Source of the DNA: Nocardia lijiangensis NBRC 108240
Lineage (GTDB): Bacteria > Actinomycetota > Actinomycetes > Mycobacteriales > Mycobacteriaceae
Direction: 5' to 3'
Length of the DNA: 64,000 nucleotides
Assembly (NCBI RefSeq): GCF_001613045.1
Contig: NZ_BDBP01000013.1
Location: 62,001-126,000 of the forward strand
The position numbers and the translations under genes were made by a program. The notes beneath the pieces were generated by a model, which was given only the letters and a program-made list of their open reading frames with translations, had not been told where the DNA came from and searched no databases. Positions 45,541 to 54,317 of this stretch are shown here, piece by piece (the stretch's first letter is position 1; each line of letters starts with the position of its first letter).

Positions 45541-46877
45541 CCCGCACGATCATCCTGCCCCGGCCGTATCAGAACTACGTCTACGCCTATCCGCACAAGA
45601 CCGCCTACCGCGCACTCACTCCGCGGCCCGCGCTCACCGACCTATGGGCCGGGCAATCGCGGCGGGCACTTTCGCTGTATCTGCACATCCCGTTCTGCGA
45701 GGTGCGCTGCGGTTTCTGCAATCTGTTCACCCGCGTCGGCGCGCCCGACGGTCTCACCGGCCGCTACCTCGACGCGCTCACCCGCCAAGCCGAGGCCGTT
45801 CGTGCGGCACTGGGTGACGCCGAGACCCCGCGTTTCGCCACCGCCGCGATCGGTGGCGGCACACCCACCTTCCTCGAAGCGGACGAGCTGACCCGGCTGT
45901 GCGACATCGCCGAGGACATCATGGGCGCCGACCTGCGCGCGATCCCGCTCTCCGTCGAGGCATCGCCGAGCACGGCGACCGCCGACCGCCTCGCGGTCTT
46001 GGCCGAGCGCGGGACGACCCGGCTGAGTCTCGGTGTGCAGAGTTTCATCGAAGAGGAGGCACGCGCCGCCGTTCGGCCGCAACGACGCGCCGATGTCGAG
46101 GCCGCGCTCGGTCGAATCCGGGACACCGCCATCCCGGTGCTGAACATCGACCTCATCTACGGCATCGACGGTCAGACCGCCGCGACCTGGCGGGAGTCGC
46201 TCGACGCCGCACTGGCGTGGCGCCCCGAGGAGATCTACCTCTACCCGCTCTACGTCCGCCCGCTGACCGGGCTCGGACGACACACCGACCCTGCTGTCGC
46301 CGAACGTGATTGGGACGAACAGCGGCTGCGACGGTACGTCGAGGGGCGTGACCACCTCCTGGCGGCGGGCTACGAGCAGGTCTCCATGCGCATGTTCCGC
46401 CGCGTCGACGCGCCGCCCCAAGGGCCGGACGATTACGCCTGCCAGACCGACGGCATGATCGGCCTCGGCTGCGGGGCGCGCTCCTACACCTCCGGAACGC
46501 ACTATTCCTTCGATTACGCCGTCGCTCCGCGCGAGGTGCGCGCGATCATCGACACCTACGCGGCCACAACGGATTTCACCCGCGCGGTCTATGGGCGAGT
46601 GATCGACGGCGACGAACCCGAGCGTCGCTACCTGCTGCAATCGCTGCTCCAGGCCGATGGTTTCGCGGTGGCCGACTACCGGCTGCGTTTCGGCCACGAA
46701 CCACACGACAGCTTCGCCGCCGAACTCGACGCCCTCGCGGAGCGGGGGTGGCTGGCCGACCCGCGATCGGGCCATCTGCGGCTGACCGCCGAGGGTTTGG
46801 CCTACTCCGACGCCATCGGGCCCGAGTTCTTCTCCCCGGCGATACGCGCCGCCATGGCCGCCTACGAACACCGGTGA
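45537..46877 (+). CDS. STM4012 family radical SAM protein (HemN-like)
   Basis: This is a 446-residue radical SAM enzyme with CxxxCxxC as C54/C58/C61 (FCEVRCGFC), GGGTPTFLEADEL (SAM-binding, about 110), SVEASPSTAT, LSLGVQSF and NIDLIYGIDGQT. The layout is that of HemN/coproporphyrinogen III dehydrogenase-like proteins, including a C-terminal winged-helix-like domain. The surrounding operon and family indicate it is not true HemN. It needs a 4Fe-4S cluster and SAM; the substrate is unknown. ATG 45537 overlaps STM4013's stop (ATGA). Confidence 0.9.
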   Translation: MTRTIILPRPYQNYVYAYPHKTAYRALTPRPALTDLWAGQSRRALSLYLHIPFCEVRCGFCNLFTRVGAPDGLTGRYLDALTRQAEAVRAALGDAETPRFATAAIGGGTPTFLEADELTRLCDIAEDIMGADLRAIPLSVEASPSTATADRLAVLAERGTTRLSLGVQSFIEEEARAAVRPQRRADVEAALGRIRDTAIPVLNIDLIYGIDGQTAATWRESLDAALAWRPEEIYLYPLYVRPLTGLGRHTDPAVAERDWDEQRLRRYVEGRDHLLAAGYEQVSMRMFRRVDAPPQGPDDYACQTDGMIGLGCGARSYTSGTHYSFDYAVAPREVRAIIDTYAATTDFTRAVYGRVIDGDEPERRYLLQSLLQADGFAVADYRLRFGHEPHDSFAAELDALAERGWLADPRSGHLRLTAEGLAYSDAIGPEFFSPAIRAAMAAYEHR

Positions 46878-47818
46878 CCGCGGTGGACCTCACCATTCTC
46901 TATCGCGGACCGCTGGCTTCCTGCGATTACGACTGCCCTTACTGCCCCTTCGCCAAACGCCGCGACTCGACCGCCCAGCTCCGCGCCGACCGGGCCGCCC
47001 TCGAACGATTCACCCGGTGGGCGTGCGCGCAGACGGGTGACCGCCTCTCGATCCTTTTCACCCCTTGGGGCGAAGGACTCGTGCGGTCCTGGTACCGCCG
47101 CGCCATGATCGAACTGTCGCACCAGCCGCACATCGACCGCGTCGCCATCCAGACCAACCTGAGCTGCCGGACCGAATGGCTCGCCGACGCCGACCTCGGG
47201 ACCGTCGCCCTCTGGTGCACCTACCACCCCGGCCAGACCCCGTACGACCGCTTTCTCGACAAGACCGCACGGGCAGCCCGCGCGGGTGTCCGTTTCAGTG
47301 TCGGAATCGTCGGGCTCCCAGAACATCTCGAGCATGCCCGCCGTCTGCGCGCCGACCTGCCCGAACACATCTATCTCTGGGTCAACGCCGCCGAAGGGCA
47401 CACCTACACCGACGCCGCGGCGGCCGACTGGACCGATCTCGACCCCCTCTTCCCCTTCAGCCGCCATCCCCATCCCTCGGCCGGTCTCCCGTGCCGTACC
47501 GGGTCCTCGGTCATCTCGGTGAACGGCGACGGCGACGTCCGCCGCTGCCATTTCGTTCCGGCCGCACTGGGCAACCTCTACGACGGCTCCTACCGAGCCG
47601 CCCTCACCCCGCGCCCCTGTCCCCGTACCGAATGCGACTGCCACATCGGCTACGTCCACCTGGAAACCCTGCCGCTCTACGACGTGTTCGCGGGCGGAGT
47701 GCTGGAACGAATCCCCGGTCGGCCTACCCGTGTACTGGCCGAAACCTCGCTGGGCCTTCCTGCAATCCCGGCGCGCACCTCGATTCCCATCGCCTCGACG
47801 ACGGCAACGTCCACCTGA
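46874..47818 (+). CDS. STM4011 family radical SAM protein
   Basis: This is a 314-residue radical SAM protein with CxxxCxxC C17/C21/C24 (SCDYDCPYC) very near the N-terminus. A C-terminal set of cysteines (PCRTG, RRCHF, CPRTECDCH; about 210-262) could hold an auxiliary cluster, as in SPASM-type enzymes. The middle has FTPWGEGLVRSWYRRAMIEL and WCTYHPGQ. It starts with GTG 46874, overlapping STM4012 (GTGA), and ends the operon. Two radical SAM enzymes in series suggest a multistep modification of one substrate. The last 40 residues are low-complexity and may be unstructured. Confidence 0.87.
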   Translation: MTAVDLTILYRGPLASCDYDCPYCPFAKRRDSTAQLRADRAALERFTRWACAQTGDRLSILFTPWGEGLVRSWYRRAMIELSHQPHIDRVAIQTNLSCRTEWLADADLGTVALWCTYHPGQTPYDRFLDKTARAARAGVRFSVGIVGLPEHLEHARRLRADLPEHIYLWVNAAEGHTYTDAAAADWTDLDPLFPFSRHPHPSAGLPCRTGSSVISVNGDGDVRRCHFVPAALGNLYDGSYRAALTPRPCPRTECDCHIGYVHLETLPLYDVFAGGVLERIPGRPTRVLAETSLGLPAIPARTSIPIASTTATST

Positions 47819-47885
47819 CAGCGTCGAAGCCATTCGGCAGCCTTTCACGTCAGCGGACCACGAGAAGGCCGGATCGTCCCGGCGG

Positions 47886-48905
47886 TCAGCGACGCCGTTG
47901 GGTCGCGTCGAGCAGGGCAGGGGGTGTGTCGTGCTTCTCGTCCGGGGCGAGGTCGGCACCGGGAGCGACGATCGCGTCGATCGCGTCGAGCACATCGCCG
48001 GAGAGCACGGTGTCGGCGGCGGCGAGCTGCGAGTGCAGGTGGTCCATGGTGCGGGGGCCGATGATCGCGCTGGTCACGGCGCGGTGTGCGGTGACGAAAC
48101 CGAGCGCGAGCTGGATCATCGTCAGACCGGACGCATCGGCGAGTTCGGCCAGCTGTTCGACGGCCGCCATTTTGGCCCGGTTGGACGGGATGCTGGTGTC
48201 GAAGCGTTGCGGCATGAATGATGAACGGCTGGTGGTGATTTCGCGGTTCTCGCGAATCGCGCCCGACAGCCAGCCCGAGGCCAGCGGGCTCCATGCCAGC
48301 ACGCCGAGCCCGTACTGCTCGGTCACGGGCAGGACGTGAGTCTCGATGCCGCGCTGCAGGATCGAGTAGCCGGGCTGCTCGGTGACATAGCGGCTCAGGT
48401 GGTTCTGCCTGGCGGCCCACTGTCCTTGCACGATGCGGTACGCGGGAAACGTCGAGGAGCCGAAGTAGCGAATCTTTCCCGCGCGCTGTAGATCGGTCAA
48501 CGCCGACAGCGTCTCCTCGTCGCTGGTGCTCGGGTCCCAGCGGTGGATCTGGTAGAGATCGACATGGTCGACGCCGAGACGGCGCAGACTGTTGTCCACT
48601 GCGGTGACCAACCAGCGGCGCGAACCGCCCCGGTGGTTGCGCTCGTCGCTCATCGGCATGGCCGCCTTCGTGGCCAGCACGATGTCGTCGCGGCGGCCTG
48701 CGATGGCCTTGCCGACCATCTCCTCCGACTCCCCCTGGCTGTACCTGTCGGCGGTGTCTATCAGGTTGATCCCCGCGTCCAGAGCGGCGTGGACGATGGC
48801 GGTGGCCTCGTCCTGAGTAGTGCGTCCCAAACTGCCGAAATTCATCGCGCCGAGCACGAGGGTGCTGACCTGCACACCGGTGCGGCCCAAGGTGCGGTAC
48901 TGCAT
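47886..48905 (-). CDS. aldo/keto reductase
   Basis: This is a 339-residue NADPH-dependent aldo/keto reductase with the catalytic tetrad visible: Asp and Tyr in NLIDTADRYSQGESEE, Lys in IVLATKAAM, and His in DLYQIHRWDPST. The C-terminal AIIGPRTMDHLHSQL binds the cofactor phosphate. ATG 48905 (MQYRTLG) has GGAGGAA 6-12 nt upstream; the in-frame ATG at 48920 lacks a site. It is divergent from a TetR gene across a doubled operator and is probably that repressor's target. The substrate is unknown. Confidence 0.9.
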   Translation of the reverse strand: MQYRTLGRTGVQVSTLVLGAMNFGSLGRTTQDEATAIVHAALDAGINLIDTADRYSQGESEEMVGKAIAGRRDDIVLATKAAMPMSDERNHRGGSRRWLVTAVDNSLRRLGVDHVDLYQIHRWDPSTSDEETLSALTDLQRAGKIRYFGSSTFPAYRIVQGQWAARQNHLSRYVTEQPGYSILQRGIETHVLPVTEQYGLGVLAWSPLASGWLSGAIRENREITTSRSSFMPQRFDTSIPSNRAKMAAVEQLAELADASGLTMIQLALGFVTAHRAVTSAIIGPRTMDHLHSQLAAADTVLSGDVLDAIDAIVAPGADLAPDEKHDTPPALLDATQRRR

Positions 48906-48977
48906 GAGGCGTTCCTCCATGAGAGGTGAAGCGAGGGGGATTGGTTTCGGATCGCCGGTGCTGGCATCCTGAACAAA

Positions 48978-49019
48978 CGGAACCATGTTCCGTCGAACAA
49001 CATACGGAACATGGTTCCG
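48978..49019. promoter_or_regulatory. double TetR operator, nested palindromes
   Basis: CGGAACCATGTTCCGT (48978-48993) and ACGGAACATGGTTCCG (49004-49019) are exact inverse complements, 10 nt apart. Each half is itself a near-perfect palindrome (GGAAC-CAT-GTTCC). This gives two TetR-type sites on either side of the divergent promoters of the aldo/keto reductase and TetR genes. Confidence 0.8.
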
Positions 49020-49052
49020 CTTGGCAAGTGGAGTGACGGAGGTAGTTGCGTA

Positions 49053-49637
49053 ATGGCCGATACCGGCGGATCAGGATCGTCGGCCCCGCGGAAGCGAGCA
49101 GACGCCCGGCGTAACGAACAGACACTGTTGGACGCGGCCGCGGCGGCTTTCGTCTCGTCCGGCGTCGACGCCCCCGTGCGCGACATCGCCGCACGCGCGG
49201 GTGTCGGCGTGGGCACGATCTATCGCCACTTCCCCACCCGCGCCGATCTAATCGTCGCCGTCTACCGGCACCAGGTCGAGGCATGCGCGGCGGCCGGGCC
49301 GGCATTGCTGGCCGACAGCAAAACGCCGCACGCGGCCTTGGCGCGGTGGATCAACCTCTTCGTCGACTTCCTGGTCACCAAGCACGGCCTGGCCGAGGCG
49401 TTGCAGTCCGGCGACCCCACCTTCGAGACCCTGCACAGCTATTTCCTCGACCGTCTCGTCCCCGTATGCACCCAGCTGCTCGACGCCGCTGCCGCAGCCG
49501 GCGAGATTCGCCCCGACATGGAGGCCTACGAACTCCTGCGCGGCGTCGGCAATCTGTGCATCGGCGCAGGCAACACTCCCCGCTACGACGCACGACGCAT
49601 GGTCGAACTCCTCATCGCAGGACTACGCCGCCACTGA
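49053..49637 (+). CDS. TetR family repressor
   Basis: This 194-residue regulator has HTH residues VRDIAARAGVGVGTIYRHFPTRADLI (about 37-62) and a helical ligand domain (WINLFVDFLVTKHGLAEALQ, then YELLRGVGNLCIGAG). This is the subgroup often paired with an oxidoreductase. ATG 49053 has GGAGGTAG upstream. It is divergent from the aldo/keto reductase gene across the double GGAAC operator, which it most likely binds. Confidence 0.88.
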   Translation: MADTGGSGSSAPRKRADARRNEQTLLDAAAAAFVSSGVDAPVRDIAARAGVGVGTIYRHFPTRADLIVAVYRHQVEACAAAGPALLADSKTPHAALARWINLFVDFLVTKHGLAEALQSGDPTFETLHSYFLDRLVPVCTQLLDAAAAAGEIRPDMEAYELLRGVGNLCIGAGNTPRYDARRMVELLIAGLRRH

Positions 49638-49738
49638 GCCTCGGCGGCCGCGATTTCCGCGCGCGAAGGGGTGGGCGAACCGACCCGCAAACGGAACACC
49701 GTTCAGTCCTTCGGGTGCCGCTTGACTCGGTATTCGTC

Positions 49739-50641
49739 TTACGCGGTGGCGGACGGTGTTCGTTTCGGTTCGATGGCATCTCCTCGATAGGTCGCCGCGG
49801 CGATCTGTACGAACGACCGGATGAGGGGATTTGCGGTGGCGCTGTTCCAGGCGACGACAAGCCTGCTGGGCGGCATATCGGTCAGCCGGACGGCGACGAG
49901 GCCGTCCGGTAGCGCGTGGGTGCGGGGTGCCAGCCCGATCGTGCCGCTCCAGAGCACTGCTTGCAGGCACTCGTGGACAGTGCGGACGATCGGACCGCGC
50001 CGGAGTTCACCGCCGGGCTCGGTGCCGTTCCAATAGGCGCGCCAGAAGGGGTCGGTTCCCTCGGGCAGCTGAAACCAGCGGCGATCGGAAAGGTCGCTCA
50101 GCCAGAGAGATTCACGGTCGGCGAGGGGATCATCGCTGCGCAGCACCACCCCCACCGGGTCGGAGCGCAGCATCACGGTGTCGATTCCGGCGTCGTCGAA
50201 CGGCACGCGGGTGAGCGCGACATCGACGAGGCCCGTTCGCAGACCGGTCGTCGGGTCGGTGAGGTCTGCTTCGCGGATACGGATGTGGACGTCGGGGTGG
50301 CGGCGGCGGAAGGCGGCGGCGAGGCGGGTACCGGCCTGTTCGGCGCTGTCGGCCAGAATGCCGATCGTGATGACCGCCGGTCCGGCGGCGGCGGCGACCC
50401 GGGCGCGCGCCCGCTCGGCCTGCTCCAGCAGTGCGCGGGCCTCGTCGTAGAGCACGGTTCCGGCCGGGGTGAGTGCGACTCCGGTGGTGGAGCGGTGCAG
50501 CAGGTCGGCGCCGAGTTCGGCCTCGAGGCGTTTGATGGCCCGGCTCAGTGGCGGTTGGGACATGTGGAGGCGGGCGGCGGCGCGTCCGAAGTGGCGTTCC
50601 TCGGCAACGGCCACGAAGTATCGGAGTACGCGCATGTCCAT
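49739..50641 (-). CDS. LysR family transcriptional regulator
   Basis: This 300-residue LysR regulator has the N-terminal wHTH (MRVLRYFVAVAEERHFGRAA, with HMSQPPLSRAIKRLEAELG) and a periplasmic-binding-like effector domain (ITIGILADSAEQ to the end). ATG 50641 is preferred; the next Met is 2 codons on. It is divergent from an MBL-fold hydrolase gene with 152 nt between, so it probably regulates that gene. The co-inducer is unknown. Confidence 0.88.
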   Translation of the reverse strand: MDMRVLRYFVAVAEERHFGRAAARLHMSQPPLSRAIKRLEAELGADLLHRSTTGVALTPAGTVLYDEARALLEQAERARARVAAAAGPAVITIGILADSAEQAGTRLAAAFRRRHPDVHIRIREADLTDPTTGLRTGLVDVALTRVPFDDAGIDTVMLRSDPVGVVLRSDDPLADRESLWLSDLSDRRWFQLPEGTDPFWRAYWNGTEPGGELRRGPIVRTVHECLQAVLWSGTIGLAPRTHALPDGLVAVRLTDMPPSRLVVAWNSATANPLIRSFVQIAAATYRGDAIEPKRTPSATA

Positions 50642-50793
50642 TACCGGCGACGATACCCGCACGGTATCGGGTGGCAGGAAAGGGTGTTGGACGCGGCGAC
50701 CGGAGCCGCGCTGGACTGGAGAAGTCCAATCGGCCGCGACTACCCCGGTGAATCCGGCTGCGGCCCAGCGTCTTTCCAAGGAGTTCTCTCGCC

Positions 50794-51723
50794 ATGGCCG
50801 AATACCTGCTGCCCGAACCAGCTGTGGAGATCACGCAAGTGCGGGAACTCGCCCGCGATCTGGTGGTGGTGCCGAACCGAAACGTGCAGCTGGTCCCCAA
50901 CATCGGGCTGATCGGCGGCACGCATTCGGTGTTGGTCGTCGAGACCGGAATGGGCCCGGCGAACGCCGAGAAAGTGCTCGAATTCGCGACCGGCTACGCC
51001 GCAGGCCGCAAGTTGTATCTGACCACGACTCACTTCCATCCCGAGCACGCGTTCGGCGCACAGGTATTCAGCGACGCGGCGACCTACCTGATCAACCAGG
51101 CGCAGGCCACCGACCTGGCCACCAAGGGCGCCGGTTACCTCGAGATGTTCCGAGGGCTCGGGTCGTCGATCGCCCGGCACCTGGAGGGCGTCGAATTGGC
51201 CACTCCGGACATTGTTTACGACGACTCCTACGACCTCGACTTGGGCGGCCGGGTGGTGCGGATGCGCGCCACCGGCCGAGCGCACAGCAAGGGCGACCAG
51301 GTGGTGACGATCCCCGACGCCGAGGTGATGTTCACCGGAGATCTGGTCGAGGCGGGACAATTCGCGATCTTCCCCTGGTTCCCGCCGCACGACACCGACG
51401 TGTCCGGTACCGGGTGGATCGAGGTGATGCAGCGCCTGGCCGCCGAACAGCCGAGGGTGGTCGTTCCCGGCCACGGCGAAATCGGTGGCCCGCGACTGCT
51501 CGCCGACGTTCGCGACTACCTGCGGCTGCTGCGTGACGAGACGTGGATTCGTCGCGACTCGTCGATGAGCCAGGACACGATCATCGAGGAAGTGCGCGCA
51601 CTGATGGTCGAACGGCATCCGGAATGGTTGGGGCAGGAGTGGATTCAGCAAGGCGTCGGCTGCCTGTGCGCTGAGCACGTTCCCTCGCATGCTCACCGCA
51701 ATGGCGTCCTCGGCTCAAAGTGA
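50794..51723 (+). CDS. metallo-beta-lactamase-fold hydrolase
   Basis: This 309-residue protein has MBL motif TTHFHPEHAFGAQ (about 78-90), where Glu replaces the usual Asp of HxHxDH. GRAHSKGDQV, VMFTGDLVEAGQF and VPGHGEIGG follow. Members with HFHPEH occur widely and may bind metal differently. The start is set by AAGGAG about 10 nt upstream. The last 9 nt overlap the convergent HxlR gene. It is divergent from the LysR gene. The substrate is unknown. Confidence 0.85.
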   Translation: MAEYLLPEPAVEITQVRELARDLVVVPNRNVQLVPNIGLIGGTHSVLVVETGMGPANAEKVLEFATGYAAGRKLYLTTTHFHPEHAFGAQVFSDAATYLINQAQATDLATKGAGYLEMFRGLGSSIARHLEGVELATPDIVYDDSYDLDLGGRVVRMRATGRAHSKGDQVVTIPDAEVMFTGDLVEAGQFAIFPWFPPHDTDVSGTGWIEVMQRLAAEQPRVVVPGHGEIGGPRLLADVRDYLRLLRDETWIRRDSSMSQDTIIEEVRALMVERHPEWLGQEWIQQGVGCLCAEHVPSHAHRNGVLGSK

Positions 51724-52104
51724 TGGCAATTCTTCTTGGTCGTCGAAGCGCTCACGTGCTTGCTCGACGGCGGGCAGCGTGACAGTGGTCCAGTGCAGGA
51801 GTGCGTCGATGAGGTCCTGCAACGTTTTTCCGATCGGCGTGATTCGGTATTCGACGGCGACGGGTCGGGTGCTTGTCACGATGCGCTCCACCATCCCGTT
51901 GCGCTCGAGGCGCCGCAGTGCCGCCGTGAGCGGCTTCTGCGTCACGATCGGGATCGCCCGGCGGAGTTCGTTGAAGCGCAACGGCCGCTCGCACAGGGCA
52001 TCGAGGATCTGCAGCGACCACTTGTCGAGCACTTGGTCGAGCAACTCGCGGTGCTGCTCGGTGAGCTGAGGACTGTCCGAACTGTGTGGAGCGGTTTCCT
52101 TCAT
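51715..52104 (-). CDS. HxlR family transcriptional regulator
   Basis: This 129-residue MarR-like single wHTH protein has the HxlR core: VLDKWSLQILDALCERPLRFNELRRAIP, VTQKPLTAALRRLERNGMVER and VEYRITPIGKTLQDLI. Many HxlR proteins have an N-terminal redox Cys near residue 10; here the only Cys is in the LCERP strand. It is divergent from the RidA gene, its likely target. Its stop region overlaps the MBL gene. Confidence 0.88.
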   Translation of the reverse strand: MKETAPHSSDSPQLTEQHRELLDQVLDKWSLQILDALCERPLRFNELRRAIPIVTQKPLTAALRRLERNGMVERIVTSTRPVAVEYRITPIGKTLQDLIDALLHWTTVTLPAVEQARERFDDQEELPSL

Positions 52105-52182
52105 GACACCTAGTCTCGTTGAAGTTCCCTTCTAGTACCAGGTAGACATCGGATACCAACTCCGACCGTGAAGGGACACATC

Positions 52183-52593
52183 ATGGCAGTGCAGCTGCTG
52201 ACTCCGGAGGGCATGTTCGCTCCCGTTCCGTACCACCATGTTTCGATCAGCACGGGCACCCGCCAGGTGCACGTGGCCGGCCAGATCGCCCGCGACGCCG
52301 AGGGCAACCCCGTCGCGACCGACGACCTCACCGGCCAGGTCGCGCAGGCACTGCGCAACACGGCACGCGGCCTGGCCGGCGCCGGAGCGAGCTTTGCCGA
52401 CGTCGTACGCCTCCGGTTCTTCGTCACGCACTGGACCCCGGACAAGTACGACGACTTCATCGCTGGAATCGACCGCGTCGCAGACGAACTCGGCATACCG
52501 CAGCCGTTGCCGCCCGTGTCGGCGATCGGCGTCGACTACCTGTTCGAGCCCGACGTTCTCGTCGAGGTCGAGGCATTCGCCGTACTCGACTGA
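52183..52593 (+). CDS. RidA/YjgF family protein
   Basis: This 136-residue RidA-fold protein would deaminate reactive enamine/imine intermediates or have a related hydrolase role. It has HVSISTGTRQVHVAGQIARDAEGN, LAGAGASFADVVRLRFFVTHW and a late PLPPVSAIGVDYLFEPDVLVEVEAFAV. The conserved active Arg of canonical RidA (RxxV) is not evident at the usual site, so it may belong to a divergent subgroup. ATG 52183 has AAGGGA upstream. It is divergent from the HxlR gene, 78 nt apart. Confidence 0.85.
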   Translation: MAVQLLTPEGMFAPVPYHHVSISTGTRQVHVAGQIARDAEGNPVATDDLTGQVAQALRNTARGLAGAGASFADVVRLRFFVTHWTPDKYDDFIAGIDRVADELGIPQPLPPVSAIGVDYLFEPDVLVEVEAFAVLD

Positions 52594-52703
52594 GATTCGG
52601 CCCCGCGTCACGGCGAGCGACGCGGGGCCTCACCGATGTGTCTGTATTGCACCCGCTCGGCGTACTGCCGCGTTCGTTCGTGCGGCAGCGCCGGATGGCT
52701 CGA

Positions 52704-54272
52704 TCACCGCACTGTGGTGTCGAATGTCGTTGTGTCGGAGGATGTCTCGGCCACGCCGAGCCATTGGGTGAGCGCGGTGGTCAGGGTGGCGTGGTCGATG
52801 GGTTGGGTGGCCGGGTTGACCCAGGCGACGTAGCCGTCGGGGCGAACGAGCACCGCGTCGACCGCGGGCACGTCACCGTAAACGGGCAGGTGCCAACGGT
52901 CGCCGGGCTGGGCGGATTCGAGCCGGGCGTCGACACGGTCCACGCGGTCGGCCCATGGGGTGAGGATGTCGGCCGATACTTCGGCGCCGAGGTCGATCAG
53001 GATGGGCCGTGCCTGCTGGAGCACGGTGAACACGTCGGTGCCGCCGTGGTCGGTGGTGAGGGCCAGGTTGGGCATACGGCGTCCAAGCAGGGGGTGGGTG
53101 TCGCCGAGGGGATAGCGCAGATCCAGTCCGCTGAGAATTCCGCTGAGCCGCAGGCACACTTCCGGCACGGTGAGTATGTCGGCGATGACGTCGCGTAGTG
53201 CGTCGTTCTGGCGTCCGGGTTTGATCAGAGCGGTTTGGGCTTTGGTCAGTCGCAGCACGGTGGCCGCGATCGGGTGCCGCTCTTCGTGGTAGGTGTCCAG
53301 AAGCGAGTCGGCCGAGGCGTGGTCGAGCACGGCGGCAAGTTTCCAGCCCAGGTTCACCGCGTCCTGGATCCCGAGGTTCAACCCCTGTCCACCGATCGGC
53401 GAATGGGTGTGGGCGGCGTCGCCGGCGAGGAAGACCCGGCCCCGGCGGTAGTGGGTGGCCTGACGGAACCCGTCGGAGAAGCGGGATGCCCACCGAGCTT
53501 CGCGCAGGCCGTAATCGGTGCCGAGTCCGTCGCGCATGACCTCCCGCAATTCGTCGAGAGTGACCGGTGCGGAGCGGTCGGCCGGGGGTGTCGCGCGCAT
53601 CAGGCTCAGGCGGAACCAGCCCGATTCGGCCCGCGAGATCTGGTAGGTGCCGATCCGTTCGTTACGGCCGAAGACGCCGTTGCCGTCGGGCGGGCAGTCC
53701 AACCGCACGTCGCCGACCACCCAGGACGAGACCGGCTCGTCGCCGGGGAACCCGATGCCGCAGATCCTGCGCACGGCGCTGTGCCCACCGTCGCAGCCGA
53801 CGAGGTAATCGGCGCGGATCGAAGCCGGGCCGTCCTGCCCGTCGAGCAGGACCTCGACCCCGTCGTCGTCCTGGCGCAGGTCCGCCACCGCGGTCGACCA
53901 CACGATCCGGACGCCGAGTTCGACGGCGCGGGCGGTCAGGATCCGCTCGGTCTCGTGCTGCGGCACGATCAGTGCGGTCGGCCAGTCCGGATCGAACCGG
54001 TGCGGGGCCATGGGAAGGCCGGAGAACAGGACTGCGGGCAGGATCTTGCCGCGGCTGCGGAACTCCTCGGCCAAACCGCGTTGGGCGAAGATCTCGACGC
54101 TACGAGCGTTGATGCCGGGTGCGCGCGACTCGCCGACGGTGCCAGCAGGCCGCCGCTCCACCACGACAACGTCGATTCCGCCGAGCCGCAATTCGGCGGC
54201 GAGCATGAGGCCGGTCGGCCCGGCGCCCGCGATGACGACCTGAGTCCGGGATGTCGAAAATTCATAATTCAT
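52704..54272 (-). CDS. FAD-dependent aromatic monooxygenase
   Basis: This is a 522-residue class A flavoprotein monooxygenase with GAGPTG (16-21), DYLVGCDGGHSAVRR (the DG motif), and VFLAGDAAHTHSPIGGQGLN (the GD motif, FAD ribityl contact). The C-terminal thioredoxin-like domain is typical of phenol hydroxylase/PgaE/rifampicin-monooxygenase relatives. It hydroxylates an aromatic compound with NAD(P)H and O2, so antibiotic modification or aromatic catabolism are both possible. Its ATG lies inside the first of two MarR operators. Regulation by the adjacent divergent MarR gene is very likely. Confidence 0.9.
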   Translation of the reverse strand: MNYEFSTSRTQVVIAGAGPTGLMLAAELRLGGIDVVVVERRPAGTVGESRAPGINARSVEIFAQRGLAEEFRSRGKILPAVLFSGLPMAPHRFDPDWPTALIVPQHETERILTARAVELGVRIVWSTAVADLRQDDDGVEVLLDGQDGPASIRADYLVGCDGGHSAVRRICGIGFPGDEPVSSWVVGDVRLDCPPDGNGVFGRNERIGTYQISRAESGWFRLSLMRATPPADRSAPVTLDELREVMRDGLGTDYGLREARWASRFSDGFRQATHYRRGRVFLAGDAAHTHSPIGGQGLNLGIQDAVNLGWKLAAVLDHASADSLLDTYHEERHPIAATVLRLTKAQTALIKPGRQNDALRDVIADILTVPEVCLRLSGILSGLDLRYPLGDTHPLLGRRMPNLALTTDHGGTDVFTVLQQARPILIDLGAEVSADILTPWADRVDRVDARLESAQPGDRWHLPVYGDVPAVDAVLVRPDGYVAWVNPATQPIDHATLTTALTQWLGVAETSSDTTTFDTTVR

Positions 54273-54308
54273 AGGATCCTATGTAACTCTAGATAGGATC
54301 CTATGTAA
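54271..54308. promoter_or_regulatory. twin MarR operators ATAGGATCCTAT
   Basis: Two identical 12-bp perfect palindromes lie at 54271-54282 and 54293-54304, each followed by GTAA. Their centres are 22 bp apart, two helical turns. They sit over the start codon of the FAD monooxygenase gene and just before the MarR ATG, so a bound dimer pair could repress both divergent genes. Confidence 0.85.
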
Positions 54309-54317
54309 AGTGGTGTC

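Noticed and set aside
45537..46877. HemN (oxygen-independent coproporphyrinogen III oxidase)
   Set aside because: The motifs are HemN-like, but the operon context and neighbouring STM-family genes identify the STM4012 family, not heme synthesis.
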